Source of the DNA: Desulfopila inferna | GTDB taxonomy: Bacteria > Desulfobacterota > Desulfobulbia > Desulfobulbales > Desulfocapsaceae | DNA: 64,000 nucleotides | NCBI RefSeq assembly: GCF_016919005.1 | Contig: NZ_JAFFQE010000001.1 | Span: 62,001 to 126,000 of the forward strand | Reading direction: 5' to 3' | In this document: one piece after another, positions 1-9,197 of the stretch | Layout: each line of letters starts with the position of its first letter | Position numbering within the stretch: the stretch's first letter is position 1 | Notes under the pieces: model-generated | What the model saw: only the letters and a program-made list of their open reading frames with translations | Databases searched by the model: none | Told to the model about the DNA's origin: nothing | Translations under genes and position numbers: made by a program

Positions 1-467
1 GTGGAGAGTTCCAATATCCTGTCGTAGGAGTTCTTGTTAATAACCACATCGTTGAGGGCATAACCGATAGTGGTTGTCTCATCTCCCTCTATCAGCGCCT
101 TGAGCATTAGCCGATTTTCGACATTGACGCTGTCGGACAGGATGGTATCCAGTGTTCCTTTGGCCTCCTCGCAGGTCAGTTCGGTGAGAAAGCCCAGGTG
201 ACCGAGATTGATGCCAATCACCGGAATCGAATAGCGGGCAGCCTGCTCAGCTATCCTCAACAGAGTACCGTCACCCCCCAAAACCACCACGATGCTCAGG
301 TCGGGGTGCAGGACATTCAGGTCTACCGATACATTTCTCTTTTCCAGCCAGCGCTTGAGCTCATCTGCGAATTGAGCAGCAGGCTGATCACCTGACTTGG
401 TGATGATTCCTGCTGAACGTATAGAAAAATTGGATAATCTGCGGAACTGGGAAGAAAAATGAGCCAT
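1..467 (-). CDS. nadK: NAD kinase, N-terminal part (cut by window edge)
   Basis: Phosphorylates NAD to NADP in the cytoplasm. The first 155 residues are visible; the reading frame stays open to base 1, so the C-terminus lies outside the window. Family signatures are clear: the nucleotide-binding motif GGDGTLLR at residues 64-71, then GINLGHLGFLTEL around residues 85-97, and ALNDVVINK around 137-145. The ATG at 467-465 was chosen because it gives the usual short lead-in before the GGDG motif; the ribosome binding site is weak. It is transcribed in the same direction as proC, from which it is separated by an intergenic repeat with a strong hairpin. Family assignment is firm; the ligand motifs are seen directly. 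Confidence 0.93.
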   Translation of the reverse strand, partial: MAHFSSQFRRLSNFSIRSAGIITKSGDQPAAQFADELKRWLEKRNVSVDLNVLHPDLSIVVVLGGDGTLLRIAEQAARYSIPVIGINLGHLGFLTELTCEEAKGTLDTILSDSVNVENRLMLKALIEGDETTTIGYALNDVVINKNSYDRILELS

Positions 468-492
468 TTTCACATTTGATAGTCTTGTAAAA

Positions 493-639
493 GTTGCCAC
501 GGAGTTCTCAGATGGCCAGATAAAAAGTTCGATATACAAGGCGCAGTGTTTTTGGCAGGCCTTCGACGATACAGGTAGTATGTCGAAGGTCTGCCAAAAA
601 CCTGCAACGCGGGAGATCGGGCTTTTTACGACGCCATCA
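493..639 (+). repeat. Intergenic structured repeat, copy A (about 147 bp)
   Basis: This segment aligns end to end with 10589-10731. Shared blocks include GTTGCCA at the left end, AAGTTCGAWATAC followed by GGYGCAGT, a GGTAG-ATGTC centre, and a right end of ACGCYATCA. In this copy the centre forms a strong hairpin: TTTTTGGCAG at 549 pairs with CTGCCAAAAA near 590-599, and CTTCGAC pairs with GTCGAAG inside it. The right end overlaps the proC stop codon (637-639). The hairpin could also act as a terminator for proC on the minus strand. Function unknown; a mobile MITE/REP-like element or structured RNA is possible. Confidence 0.75.
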
Positions 640-1452
640 CATTTTACCGAGTTCTTTTGAGCGATTCACTGCAATTTCAACCGCATCCATAACAATTCCA
701 CCGAAACCTTTTTTTTCCAGAAAGTGATGGGCGGCAATGCTTGTTCCACCGGGCGAGGTTACCATTGAGCGCAGAACCGCAGGATGCTTTTTCTCCTTCT
801 GCATAAGCCTGGCGGACCCCAGAACAGTCTGAACGGCCATGGTTTCGGCAATATGACGGGTAAGACCGACTTTGATGCCGGCATCTATCAGGGCCTCTAT
901 AAAGGAGAAGACGTATGCCGGTCCCGAACCGCTGAGCCCGGTGGCCGCATCAAGATAGGTCTCATCTAATAATACAGAAATTCCTACTGCATTGAAAATA
1001 CATTCTGCAATTGCCAGTTCCTCGTCAGTTACATTATCGTTACAGCTTATGGCGGAGGTTCCTTCAAGGACGAGGGCAGGTGTATTCGGCATTACCCTGA
1101 TAATTTTGTAACCGTTGCTGCCCAGCGAGGTCTCGTAGAATTTGATGGGGAGGCCGGCGGCAATTGAGATGATGATATGTGCATTGGTGACATAGGGTTT
1201 TGCCGCTTCAATGACATGGCCCATTACCTGTGGTTTTACGGCAAGCAGGATTATATCGCAGAGATCACAGAATTTTTCATGACTGTCCAGACATTGCAGA
1301 CCGTATTTGGATTCCATATGTTCCCGGCGTATTGAATTAGGTTCAATCAGGTAAATATCTGCCGGAGTATAGAGTTTGGCCGCCATCATTCCTTTTATAA
1401 GGGCTTCGGCCATCTGGCCTCCGCCAATGAATCCAATTTTGTCTTTCTTCAT
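637..1452 (-). CDS. proC: Pyrroline-5-carboxylate reductase
   Basis: Last step of proline synthesis: NAD(P)H-dependent reduction of pyrroline-5-carboxylate to proline in the cytoplasm. The protein has 271 residues, normal for the family. The N-terminal Rossmann motif GFIGGGQMAEALIKGM starts near residue 6, and VMPNTPALV and the ATGLSGSGPAYVF segment of the C-terminal dimerisation domain are present. The reading frame extends upstream to a TTG, but the ATG at 1452 follows GAGGA at 5-nt spacing and yields the canonical start just before the Rossmann strand, so it was preferred. It stands alone between nadK and a divergent plus-strand block. Confidence 0.95.
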   Translation of the reverse strand: MKKDKIGFIGGGQMAEALIKGMMAAKLYTPADIYLIEPNSIRREHMESKYGLQCLDSHEKFCDLCDIILLAVKPQVMGHVIEAAKPYVTNAHIIISIAAGLPIKFYETSLGSNGYKIIRVMPNTPALVLEGTSAISCNDNVTDEELAIAECIFNAVGISVLLDETYLDAATGLSGSGPAYVFSFIEALIDAGIKVGLTRHIAETMAVQTVLGSARLMQKEKKHPAVLRSMVTSPGGTSIAAHHFLEKKGFGGIVMDAVEIAVNRSKELGKM

Positions 1453-1920
1453 ATACATCCTCAATCTTTGAGCAAAGTTCTTTTGCCCGGATATTATCGG
1501 GGTTCATCGCAGATGGTTGTAATCAACACGCCAATGTACCATTATAATCGCAGCCAGTCCAGATATCTCATCAAGAATCTTATCGCACTTTGCCAAACGA
1601 ACAGTTTTAACTGGATGAGACCATGCGAGAAGTTATGATTAAATATAAGGAAAATCCGGCAAAAGGAGGACATGGTGGTTAGATTTGTAGAAGGCAAAAT
1701 TGCGAGATCTGTACTGATAAAAATAGACAAACAATGGTTTATTTTTGGTTAAATTCTTAATAATTGTAAATCTTACTGGCAGTTCCTCCCATAGATGATA
1801 AAATAGTTGCATTTCCACACTATTATTATCAGGGAGGGGGAGCGATATTCTCATGGCCTTGCAGAGCAGGGGATTCAGAGACCTCTGTATATCAACAATA
1901 ATAACACTAACTGAGAAACT
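1453..1920. other. Divergent intergenic region, no convincing gene
   Basis: This 468-base spacer lies between proC (minus) and the small zinc-ribbon gene (plus), so it should hold promoters for both. TATAAT occurs at 1543-1548 but without a good -35 element at normal spacing. The minus-strand open frame at 1639-1962 lacks recognisable domains and a good ribosome binding site, and overlaps the real gene at 1921, so it was not called. Confidence 0.4.
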
Positions 1921-2097
1921 ATGATTAATAAAGATTTGCTGGATATTCTTGTCTGTCCTCAATGTAAAGGACCTGTTGTTATGACGGAATCAAAAGACGG
2001 ACTGGTCTGCGGAGCCTGCAAGCTGGAATATGAAATTAGAGACGATATACCAATAATGCTCATTGAAGAGGCCAGGAAGATTGAAGACGAGAAGTAA
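1921..2097 (+). CDS. Trm112/UPF0434 family zinc-ribbon protein
   Basis: A 58-residue protein starting at the ATG at 1921. It begins with the family-typical INKDLLDILVCPQCKGP and has two paired cysteines, C12-x2-C15 and C30-x2-C33, that form a zinc ribbon; the IRDDIPIML stretch near the C-terminus is also typical of Trm112/YcaR-like proteins. Eukaryotic Trm112 activates methyltransferases; bacterial members are small and poorly characterised. It precedes the phosphohexomutase by 70 bases on the same strand, so the two may be co-transcribed. The ribosome binding site is weak (GAGA). Family assignment is confident, exact role unknown. Confidence 0.88.
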   Translation: MINKDLLDILVCPQCKGPVVMTESKDGLVCGACKLEYEIRDDIPIMLIEEARKIEDEK

Positions 2098-2167
2098 AAC
2101 AATCGAGGCTGTGGTTTCCCAAATCGTTTTTGGCCGCCCCCCGGCGATATAAAACAGGAGGATACTC

Positions 2168-3901
2168 ATGTCTGCAGCAGATGATCTGCCCCTAAGAATA
2201 AATGGATTACTGCAATCTGATGATCCTTTGTCATGTGATTATCTGGGAATGATTGCCGAATTGGTCCACAAAAAAGAATCGTCCGGACTTGAGTGGCGAA
2301 AATATGTGGAGCTATTATATGAGAAGGTTCGCCATGAAATAGAAAACAATACCGGCCGGCCGATTTCTCCTGTAACCTTCGGCACTTCGGGATGGCGGGG
2401 GATTCTGGGAAAAGATCTTTTCTGTAAATCCGTGGCACAGGTGATTCTGGCGATTGTCGAGATGTATAAAGAACTTGATCATAGTGCCGAACTCGCTGGC
2501 GTTTTAGGTGCGGCAAGTCTTGAGGAGGTCCGGCAGAGGGGGTGTGTCGTCGGTTATGATAACCGCTTTTGCGGAGATCTCCTGGCACGGGTTGCGGCCC
2601 AGGTTCTTGATAGAGAGGGGATAAAAATATATTTCGCCGGAGAGACTACCACCGGGGTATTGTCGGCAAGTGTTCTACAGTTGGATGCCGCCTTCTCCAT
2701 CAATTTTACCCCTTCGCATAACCCGCTTGAATATGGTGGATTGAAATTTAACGCGGCTGACGGCGGTCCGGCTGCCACCGAAGTAACGCGCGCTATCACC
2801 GAAAGAGCCCAAGGCATTATTGGAGAAAACCGCCTGCCCTTTTCATTAGCAGAAGGCAGTAAGGTGCCGGAAATGCCGAAATCCATCAAGCGCATAGACT
2901 CCCTGTCCTTGTGGCAGAATCACCTGAAGAAGAATTATGACGCCCACGGTTTGGAGTATGCCGGTATTATCGAGGGGTTTGAGAAGAAGGAAGATCTGGT
3001 TGTTGTTATTGACTCTGTTCACGGTGCCAGCAGGCTGCATATAGATGCGATGTTTAAAAATACAGGCTCAGAAAGATTGATTCACCTGCGAAAAGAAAAG
3101 GATGTTACCTTTGGCGGAGTTGCCCCGGAACCATCCAGTGAGAATATGAGAGCAGTTGTAGAGACCCTTCAGCAGCGGCCGGAGAAATTTAAACTGGGAG
3201 CAATCATTGACCCCGATGGCGACAGGATCCGCTTCACTGATGGGAATATCGAAATCAGTATGAATCAGTTCGGGGCCATGGCCTATCATTTTCTCCATGA
3301 GTGGAAAAAGAAGAGCGGACTGGTCGCCAAAACCGTGGCATCTTCCAATCTGGCAAACGCGGTTGCTGCCGCTCTGGGCGAAGATGTCTTTGAGCCAAAA
3401 GTAGGATTTAAGGAATTTAAACCGGTGATCGGCAAGGCGCTAGTCTGTTTCGAAGAGTCCGACGGTATTTCCATTATAGGCCACACCCCGGAAAAAGATG
3501 CCTATATTGGTCTCCTGCTGGCCCTGGATATGGTGTTGACTACCGGCAGGAACCTTGGGGAGTATTTACATCAGATAGAAGAAACGTATGGTTTTTTCTA
3601 TCCTGATCGTGATGGTATCGCTGTATCTGTACAGGGCGAGAAGCTCTTAACGGCCCTGGCCGGTCTGGAGAAATACCAAGAGGGGAGCTCTGTAGAGATT
3701 GAAGGAGAGTCCAGAATCATTGATAAAGTCATTGATGTGGACGGCAGGAAAATGATATTTAACGATGGCTCATGGCTGATGATACGGCCTTCCGGAACAG
3801 AGCCAAAGGTTCGTTTCTATGTTGAGTCGCGAACCGCAGATGGAACTCAAGAACTTGTTAAAGCAGCCAAAAATATGCTTAAAGAAATCGGGCTGCTCTG
3901 A
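2168..3901 (+). CDS. Alpha-D-phosphohexomutase (phosphoglucomutase/phosphomannomutase family)
   Basis: Interconverts hexose 1- and 6-phosphates, supplying sugar-1-phosphates for nucleotide sugars. The 577-residue protein has all four landmarks: FGTSGWRG near residue 71, the catalytic serine loop TPSHNP with S183, the metal-binding DPDGDRIR near 348, and the phosphate-binding GTEPKVRFYVES close to the C-terminus. TPSHNP replaces the more usual TASHNP. A clear AGGAGG lies just before the ATG. The N-terminal ~60 residues before the first motif are longer than in standard PMM/PGM. Whether it prefers glucose, mannose or another hexose cannot be read from the sequence; the surface-glycan genes further along would be consumers. 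Confidence 0.92.
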   Translation: MSAADDLPLRINGLLQSDDPLSCDYLGMIAELVHKKESSGLEWRKYVELLYEKVRHEIENNTGRPISPVTFGTSGWRGILGKDLFCKSVAQVILAIVEMYKELDHSAELAGVLGAASLEEVRQRGCVVGYDNRFCGDLLARVAAQVLDREGIKIYFAGETTTGVLSASVLQLDAAFSINFTPSHNPLEYGGLKFNAADGGPAATEVTRAITERAQGIIGENRLPFSLAEGSKVPEMPKSIKRIDSLSLWQNHLKKNYDAHGLEYAGIIEGFEKKEDLVVVIDSVHGASRLHIDAMFKNTGSERLIHLRKEKDVTFGGVAPEPSSENMRAVVETLQQRPEKFKLGAIIDPDGDRIRFTDGNIEISMNQFGAMAYHFLHEWKKKSGLVAKTVASSNLANAVAAALGEDVFEPKVGFKEFKPVIGKALVCFEESDGISIIGHTPEKDAYIGLLLALDMVLTTGRNLGEYLHQIEETYGFFYPDRDGIAVSVQGEKLLTALAGLEKYQEGSSVEIEGESRIIDKVIDVDGRKMIFNDGSWLMIRPSGTEPKVRFYVESRTADGTQELVKAAKNMLKEIGLL

Positions 3902-4300
3902 TTGTTTGTCGGAAATAATGCCTGATATGCTAATCCCGCTGAGCTGGACAAGGATCTTGGTAATAGAGGCGGGTTTCACGGATGTAAATTTATTTTTTAT
4001 TTTTTTTATTTTTTGCACCCCTCAAAAGGGTACTGAACTGAGTGGCGGTTTTTCAGGAGTAAGGCACTAAAGGGAATCGGAACAGCGTGATCAAAAATCC
4101 CGGTGTTTTGCGGATGTAGTTATTATCAGTTGATTTTTTGGCAGAGGGTATTATTTTCAACTGGTGTGTTTTTATTTAATATTGACAGCGTGCGTGAATC
4201 GCGGGCGTATTACAAGATTGCCAATATTGATGATGTTGTTATTTAATCATTTGAGATGACCGGAAGTTGTTTGATACGTCATCAAATTCAGGAGCTTCAT
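3902..4300. other. Leader region of the nifU operon with a recurring motif
   Basis: No convincing gene. It starts with a T-rich tract (about 3985-4016) that may end the phosphohexomutase transcript, then holds one copy of the ~29-bp recurring motif (4042-4070). TTGACA at 4182-4187 is a possible -35 element, but the matching -10 is poor. The NifU frame extends upstream to 4256; the ATG at 4301 is preferred on its ribosome binding site. Confidence 0.45.
4042..4070 (+). repeat. 29-bp recurring intergenic motif, copy 1
   Basis: Contains CGGTTTTTCAGGAGTAAG followed by GCACTAA. The same sequence with few changes occurs at 9321-9349 (minus), 19634-19663 (plus) and, as a shorter core, at 51752-51770 (plus). 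All copies are outside genes. Here it lies upstream of nifU in the same orientation as the gene. Function unknown. Confidence 0.7.
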
Positions 4301-5137
4301 ATGTGGGAATATACTGATCTGGTTCAGGAGCATTTTCTCAAGCCGAGAAATGTTGGTGAAGTGGAAAATCCAAGCGGTGTTGGCGATGTGGGATCCTTAG
4401 CATGTGGCGATGCTCTGAAACTCACCATCAAAGTTGATGAGAATGAAACTATAGTTGAAGCAAAATTTAAAACATTTGGCTGTGCCAGTGCAATTGCCTC
4501 TTCTTCCGCCCTGACTGAAATGATCAAGGGTATGAAGATTTCCGAGGCTGAAAAGATCACCAACGAAGATATTGCCGATTTCCTTGGTGGTCTGCCTAAG
4601 GAAAAAATGCATTGTTCGGTTATGGGGCGGGAGGCGCTGGAGGCAGCCATTGCCGATTATCGCGGCATGGTCCTTCCTATGGCCGAAGGAGAGGTTGTCT
4701 GCGAATGTTTCGGCGTTACCGATCTGGAAATAATCCGTGCAGTCAAGGAGTCCAACCTCCATTCAGTCGAGGAGATAACCAATTTTACCAAAGCCGGTGG
4801 CGGATGTGGTAAGTGCGAGGACAAGCTACAGAAAATACTCGATGATTGTATTGGGGATACCGCGAAAATAAAGAGGGTTGCTAAAAAGCCCGAGCGCATG
4901 ACCACACTCCAAAAGATCAAGAAAATTGAAGAAGTGCTCGAACGCGAGATCAAACCGGCGCTGCGTCAGGATGGCGGAGATATAGAACTGATCGACGTGG
5001 ACGGGGACTATGTACTTGTCTCTTTACGAGGATCATGCACCAGCTGTACAAAATCGCAAACAACTTTGAAAGAGTATGTGGAGAAAAAGCTGAGGGAGCT
5101 AGTTCTGGACACATTAATTGTGGAGGAAGCTAAATAA
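4301..5137 (+). CDS. nifU: NifU-type iron-sulfur cluster scaffold protein
   Basis: Scaffold on which NifS-derived sulfur and iron are assembled into Fe-S clusters. The 278-residue protein has the full three-domain NifU plan: an IscU-like N-terminus with C35, C61 and C105; a central BFD-like [2Fe-2S] domain with C134-x-C136 and C169-x2-C172; and a C-terminal Nfu domain with C246-x2-C249. The ATG at 4301 follows CAGGAGC at good spacing and gives the canonical MWEYTDLV start; the frame also extends upstream. The stop overlaps the nifS start (TAATG), which implies translational coupling. No nitrogenase genes are visible, so a general Fe-S assembly role is likely, as in other anaerobes with NifUS. 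Confidence 0.95.
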   Translation: MWEYTDLVQEHFLKPRNVGEVENPSGVGDVGSLACGDALKLTIKVDENETIVEAKFKTFGCASAIASSSALTEMIKGMKISEAEKITNEDIADFLGGLPKEKMHCSVMGREALEAAIADYRGMVLPMAEGEVVCECFGVTDLEIIRAVKESNLHSVEEITNFTKAGGGCGKCEDKLQKILDDCIGDTAKIKRVAKKPERMTTLQKIKKIEEVLEREIKPALRQDGGDIELIDVDGDYVLVSLRGSCTSCTKSQTTLKEYVEKKLRELVLDTLIVEEAK

Positions 5138-6321
5138 TGAAGACATCTCCAGGCCAAGAAATATACATGGACAACAATGCAACCACCAAGATAGCTCCCG
5201 AGGTGGTTGAAGCTATGATGCCTTTTCTGACCGATTATTACGGTAATCCCTCAAGTATGCATGTCTTCGGCGGTCAGGTTGGCGAATCTCTCAGAGAGGC
5301 GCGGCTCCAGGTAGCAACCCTTCTCGGCGCCGAACCTGAAGAAATAACCTTTACCAGTTGCGGCACCGAGAGCGATTCAACTGCGGTTCTTTCGGCTCTT
5401 CAGTCTTTTCCTGAGAAAAGGCATATTCTGACGACCAGGGTGGAACACCCTGCCATAAAGACCCTCACTGAAAATCTGGAAACCTTGACCGGGCATAAGC
5501 ATCGGGTGACACGACTTAAAGTGGCTGCTGATGGCACCATCGATCTGGATGAATATGCCGAGGCATTGACCGATGACACCGCTATAGTCAGTGTGATGTG
5601 GGCCAATAATGAGACCGGAGTGATATTTCCTGTTGAAGAAATGGCCGCGATGGCCAAGGAAAAAGGGATACTTTTTCATACCGATGCCGTCCAGGCTGTC
5701 GGAAAAATCGCCATAGACATGAGTAATTCCGCTATTGATTTTCTCTCGATGTCGGGGCATAAACTCCATGCCCCTAAGGGAGTGGGCGTTCTCTACGTGC
5801 GGCGCGGTACCCCGTTTGTTCCATTTATAGCAGGAGGCCATCAGGAGAAAGGCCGTCGCGGCGGTACTGAAAATGTGGCATCCATCGTAGGACTCGGTAA
5901 AGCCTGCCAGCTGGCCGGTGAGAAAATGGAAGAGGAGAATACCCGGGTTAAAGCACTGCGGGATAAACTGGAAGAGGGTTTGCTGTCCTCGGTTCCCCGC
6001 TCGATGCTTAACGGACACAAGAAAGATAGATTACCCAACACTTCAAACATAAGTTTTGAGTTCGTTGAAGGCGAATCAATACTGTTGCATTTAAATCAAT
6101 ATAATATCTGTGCCTCTTCCGGATCCGCCTGTACATCCGGGTCGCTTGAGCCGTCGCATGTGCTGCGGGCCATGGGGGTTCCGTTTACTGCGGCTCACGG
6201 TTCCATCCGATTTTCGCTAAGCATCTACAATACCGAGGAAGAGGTCGACTTCGTCCTCGGCAAGATTCCGGAAATTATTGCATCCCTCCGGGAAATGTCT
6301 CCTTTCTGGACCGGTGAATAG
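5137..6321 (+). CDS. nifS: Cysteine desulfurase, NifS family
   Basis: PLP enzyme that takes sulfur from cysteine and hands it to NifU. The 394-residue protein has the N-terminal YMDNNATTKIAPEV start, the PLP-binding lysine K209 in SGHKLHAPKG, and the catalytic cysteine C332 in SSGSACTSGSLEPSHVL. A second cysteine, C325, lies seven residues before it. The ATG shares its A with the nifU stop codon, and thyX follows two bases after its own stop, so the three genes form one operon. Confidence 0.95.
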   Translation: MKTSPGQEIYMDNNATTKIAPEVVEAMMPFLTDYYGNPSSMHVFGGQVGESLREARLQVATLLGAEPEEITFTSCGTESDSTAVLSALQSFPEKRHILTTRVEHPAIKTLTENLETLTGHKHRVTRLKVAADGTIDLDEYAEALTDDTAIVSVMWANNETGVIFPVEEMAAMAKEKGILFHTDAVQAVGKIAIDMSNSAIDFLSMSGHKLHAPKGVGVLYVRRGTPFVPFIAGGHQEKGRRGGTENVASIVGLGKACQLAGEKMEEENTRVKALRDKLEEGLLSSVPRSMLNGHKKDRLPNTSNISFEFVEGESILLHLNQYNICASSGSACTSGSLEPSHVLRAMGVPFTAAHGSIRFSLSIYNTEEEVDFVLGKIPEIIASLREMSPFWTGE

Positions 6322-6323
6322 TT

Positions 6324-7256
6324 ATGAAAATTATCAGCCCCTCCTATGAGATACAAGACGACCTCGATCATGCATCACTGGTGGTCCGACTCGAAGCCTG
6401 CGGGCGCATCTGCTATAAAAGCGAAGAGCTGATCTCCAGAGATTCTGCGCTTCCATTTGTGAAAAAGGTGGCAAGCCACGGTCATAATTCTGTCCTGGAG
6501 ATGGCTGTAGTAACGCTGCAGGTTCGCTGTACCGAAACTGATGCCGCTGGTTTTCTAGCCTGTCAGCCTAAATTCCTCACTATAGATGTCTATGGTGATG
6601 GACTTCTTGTTACCGCTTCGATTCGCGGCTTCCGTGAAATCTACCAACGCTGCGCTGATGATGCAGTGGTCAGACAAATGGTAAATTTTCTGGGAAGAAA
6701 ACATCCTTATCTGTTTGACGGAATCTGGTCGGCTGCTGATCATACCGATAGCGATAGTGCAATAGGCGTAAAAAAAATCGAACTCAACGAGGTCGAAAAA
6801 CTTCCAGAAGAGTTGCTGCTGCGTCACCGTTATGTCGGAGTGAAATTTTATGTCAATAGAGCCGTAACCCATGAAATTGTGCGGCACCGGACCTGTTCCT
6901 TTCTGCAGGAGAGCCAGCGCTATTGCCGCTATAGTCAGGACAAATTCGACAACCAGGTGACCTTTGTCAAGCCCCTGTTCTACCAGGAAGGCACGGCAGA
7001 TTACGCCCTCTGGGAAAAGGCCATGGAGGAAACCGAGGTTATTTACCTGAAGCTTCTGGAAACTTCGACGCCACAGGCTGCCCGGACAGTATTGCCTAAT
7101 TCATGCAAAACTGAAATTATCGTCTACTGCAATCTTGAGGAGTGGCGGCATATCTTCCGACTGAGGACCCATAAAACCGCAGAGCCGTCGATGCGTGAGA
7201 TTATGATACCGCTTGCAGAAGAGCTTAACGCAAGGTATCCGGCAATCAGCCTCTGA
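6324..7256 (+). CDS. thyX: Flavin-dependent thymidylate synthase ThyX
   Basis: Makes dTMP from dUMP with methylene-tetrahydrofolate and FAD, independent of ThyA. The ThyX signature RHR-x7-S is present as R187-H188-R189 to S197 (RHRTCSFLQESQRY), with an upstream SHGHNSVLEM segment at 51-60 that is also typical. It has 310 residues, at the long end for the family. It starts two bases after nifS and is followed by a strong hairpin terminator. The link with Fe-S genes is not obviously functional. Folate one-carbon supply is represented next door by fhs on the opposite strand. Confidence 0.93.
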   Translation: MKIISPSYEIQDDLDHASLVVRLEACGRICYKSEELISRDSALPFVKKVASHGHNSVLEMAVVTLQVRCTETDAAGFLACQPKFLTIDVYGDGLLVTASIRGFREIYQRCADDAVVRQMVNFLGRKHPYLFDGIWSAADHTDSDSAIGVKKIELNEVEKLPEELLLRHRYVGVKFYVNRAVTHEIVRHRTCSFLQESQRYCRYSQDKFDNQVTFVKPLFYQEGTADYALWEKAMEETEVIYLKLLETSTPQAARTVLPNSCKTEIIVYCNLEEWRHIFRLRTHKTAEPSMREIMIPLAEELNARYPAISL

Positions 7257-7278
7257 GAAGTCTGCAAAAATATAGTGC

Positions 7279-7322
7279 AACAAAAAAGCCCCGGACATCT
7301 ACTGCCTCGGGGCTTTTTTGTT
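7279..7322. terminator. Bidirectional rho-independent terminator between thyX and fhs
   Basis: AAAAAAGCCCCG and CGGGGCTTTTTT pair across a 14-base loop, with T-runs reading out on both strands. It sits between two convergent genes, so it can end both the nifU-nifS-thyX and the fhs transcript. Confidence 0.9.
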
Positions 7323-7345
7323 GGTTATAAGTGGGATTTTTGCTT

Positions 7346-7384
7346 AAGAGCCTCTTGCCCGCTTGCCGCGGGAAAGAGGCTCTT
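7346..7384. terminator. Second hairpin between thyX and fhs
   Basis: AAGAGCCTCTT at 7346-7356 pairs perfectly with AAGAGGCTCTT at 7374-7384; the loop contains a further CCCGC/GCGGG pairing. There is no long T-run, so it is a weaker terminator candidate or an mRNA 3'-end stabiliser, most plausibly for fhs, whose stop codon lies about 40 bases away. Confidence 0.6.
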
Positions 7385-7421
7385 ATTACCGTTGCTCCCT
7401 AAAGAGAATGGTTTGTCCGAA

Positions 7422-9197
7422 TTAGAATACACCTTCAACCATTCCGGTTTCCGTATCCACATCAATACGTTTGAACGCGGGGTTTGAACCGGTTCCAGGC
7501 ATCAGGCTGATTGTCCCGGCAACCGGAACAATAAAACCGGCACCACCATAGGTGAGGACTTCACGGATGGTGAGTCGCCATCCTTTGGGGACACCTTTCA
7601 GTGTAGGATTATCGGAGAGAGACAGATGGGTTTTGACCATGCACATTCCCATCTTGGCTAGTTCGGGATCGGCCTGAATTCTGTCAATCGCTTTGTTTGC
7701 CTCATTGGAATAGTCAACACCGTCGGCGCCGTAAACTTCCGTGGCAATGAGGTGGATCCTGTCCTTGATGGGCATGTCGAGTTCGTAGAGAAATTTGAAC
7801 TCACTCTTTTCTTCGCAGGCATCAATAACGGTCTGGGCGAATTCAAGTGCACCGTCGCCGCCTTTTTCCCAATGCCGCGACAGAGCGACTTTGGCTCCTT
7901 CGGCTTCGCAGAGTTCGCGAATTTTGGCGATTTCGGCATCGGTGTCGGTATAAAAAGCATTGATACAGACAACCGGACTGATGCCTGCCTTTCTGACATT
8001 GCGTATATGGTGGATAAGATTATCACAGCCCTTGGCAACCCATTCGACGTTCTCCTCGAGGTATTCCTTGGGCATTGCTTTTCCAGGCACCGGAACCGGG
8101 GCGCCGCCGTGACACTTGAGCGCTCTGATAGTAGCGACAACAACGGCACAGTCGGGAATAAGTCCGGAAAAACGGCATTTAAGATTCCAAAATTTCTCAA
8201 AGCCGATATCGGCTCCGAATCCGGATTCAGTTACATGGTAATCGGCGAGTTTCAGGCCGACTTTATCGGCGATGACGGAGCTCTGACCAATGGCGATATT
8301 GGCGAATGGTCCGGCATGAACTATGACCGGCTGACCTTCCAGAGACTGCATCAGCGAAGGATTAAGCGCTTCAACCATCCAGGCTGTCATTGCACCGGCT
8401 ACCTGCAGATCTTCCGTGGTTACCGGTTGGCCCTTCTTGTTATAGGCGACAACGATTTTACCCATTCTTTCACGCATATCCTTAAGATCGTTGGAAATAG
8501 AAAGGATAGCCATGACTTCCGAGGAAACGGCGATGCCGAATTTGGATTTCATCATAAAGCCGTCTGCCTTGCCGTTAACTCCATCTATACCGATGATGAT
8601 ATTCCGCAGAGCCTGGCAGCAGAAGTCCATGATCCAGCCCATTTCAACATTGGTCGGATCAATATCGAGACGCTTCATGCCGGAGAGTCGCTCGAGTTGC
8701 TCGTCATTGTAATTGCGTTCATGCTGCAGTCTGGAGGTGAGTGCTACCATTGCCAGGTTGTGAGCATTCATTATGGCGTTGATATCACCGGTGAACCCGA
8801 GTGAAAACGGGGTCAGGGGGATGCACTGGGCTAAACCACCGCCCGCGGCAGAACCCTTGATGTTCATGGTGGGACCGCCGGATGGCTGGCGAATTGCAGC
8901 ACAGACATTTTTGCCCAATTTGCCAAGCCCCTGAACCAGACCCATGGAAGAAGTTGATTTTCCTTCACCAAGCGGTGTGGGTGTAATAGCCGTAACGTCA
9001 ATATATTTGCCATTCGGCTTGTCCTTCAAGCGCTCAAGAACCTTTCGGAAATCGATCTTGGCAATATAGTGGCCATGAGGAAGGAGTTCTTCCTTGGTCA
9101 GGCCAAGCGTCTCACCTATTTCATAAATGGTTTTCATTGATTTTTCCGCTTCTTGTGCAATTTCCCAATCCGCATGTTTGGTTGGATCTAATGGCAT
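7422..9197 (-). CDS. fhs: Formate--tetrahydrofolate ligase
   Basis: ATP-dependent formation of 10-formyl-tetrahydrofolate from formate, feeding one-carbon metabolism and, in many sulfate reducers and acetogens, the methyl branch of the Wood-Ljungdahl pathway. The 591-residue protein contains the ATP-binding loop TPLGEGKST near residue 72, then [20 protein letters not shown] and [14 protein letters not shown], all hallmarks of the family. The ATG at 9197 follows AAGGAGTG at good spacing. It stands alone on the minus strand, with a long leader region that contains one copy of the 29-bp motif in the same orientation as the gene. Confidence 0.96.
   Translation of the reverse strand: MPLDPTKHADWEIAQEAEKSMKTIYEIGETLGLTKEELLPHGHYIAKIDFRKVLERLKDKPNGKYIDVTAITPTPLGEGKSTSSMGLVQGLGKLGKNVCAAIRQPSGGPTMNIKGSAAGGGLAQCIPLTPFSLGFTGDINAIMNAHNLAMVALTSRLQHERNYNDEQLERLSGMKRLDIDPTNVEMGWIMDFCCQALRNIIIGIDGVNGKADGFMMKSKFGIAVSSEVMAILSISNDLKDMRERMGKIVVAYNKKGQPVTTEDLQVAGAMTAWMVEALNPSLMQSLEGQPVIVHAGPFANIAIGQSSVIADKVGLKLADYHVTESGFGADIGFEKFWNLKCRFSGLIPDCAVVVATIRALKCHGGAPVPVPGKAMPKEYLEENVEWVAKGCDNLIHHIRNVRKAGISPVVCINAFYTDTDAEIAKIRELCEAEGAKVALSRHWEKGGDGALEFAQTVIDACEEKSEFKFLYELDMPIKDRIHLIATEVYGADGVDYSNEANKAIDRIQADPELAKMGMCMVKTHLSLSDNPTLKGVPKGWRLTIREVLTYGGAGFIVPVAGTISLMPGTGSNPAFKRIDVDTETGMVEGVF

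Noticed and set aside
1639-1962. 107-codon minus-strand frame beside proC
   Set aside because: Overlaps the start of the zinc-ribbon gene, has no recognised domain and no ribosome binding site.
3985-4016. T-rich tract after the phosphohexomutase
   Set aside because: No stem precedes it, so it was not called as a rho-independent terminator.
5377-6018. 213-codon minus-strand frame inside nifS
   Set aside because: Antisense shadow of nifS, composition not protein-like.
7752-8804. 350-codon plus-strand frame inside fhs
   Set aside because: Antisense shadow of a very well supported gene; no domain or ribosome binding site.
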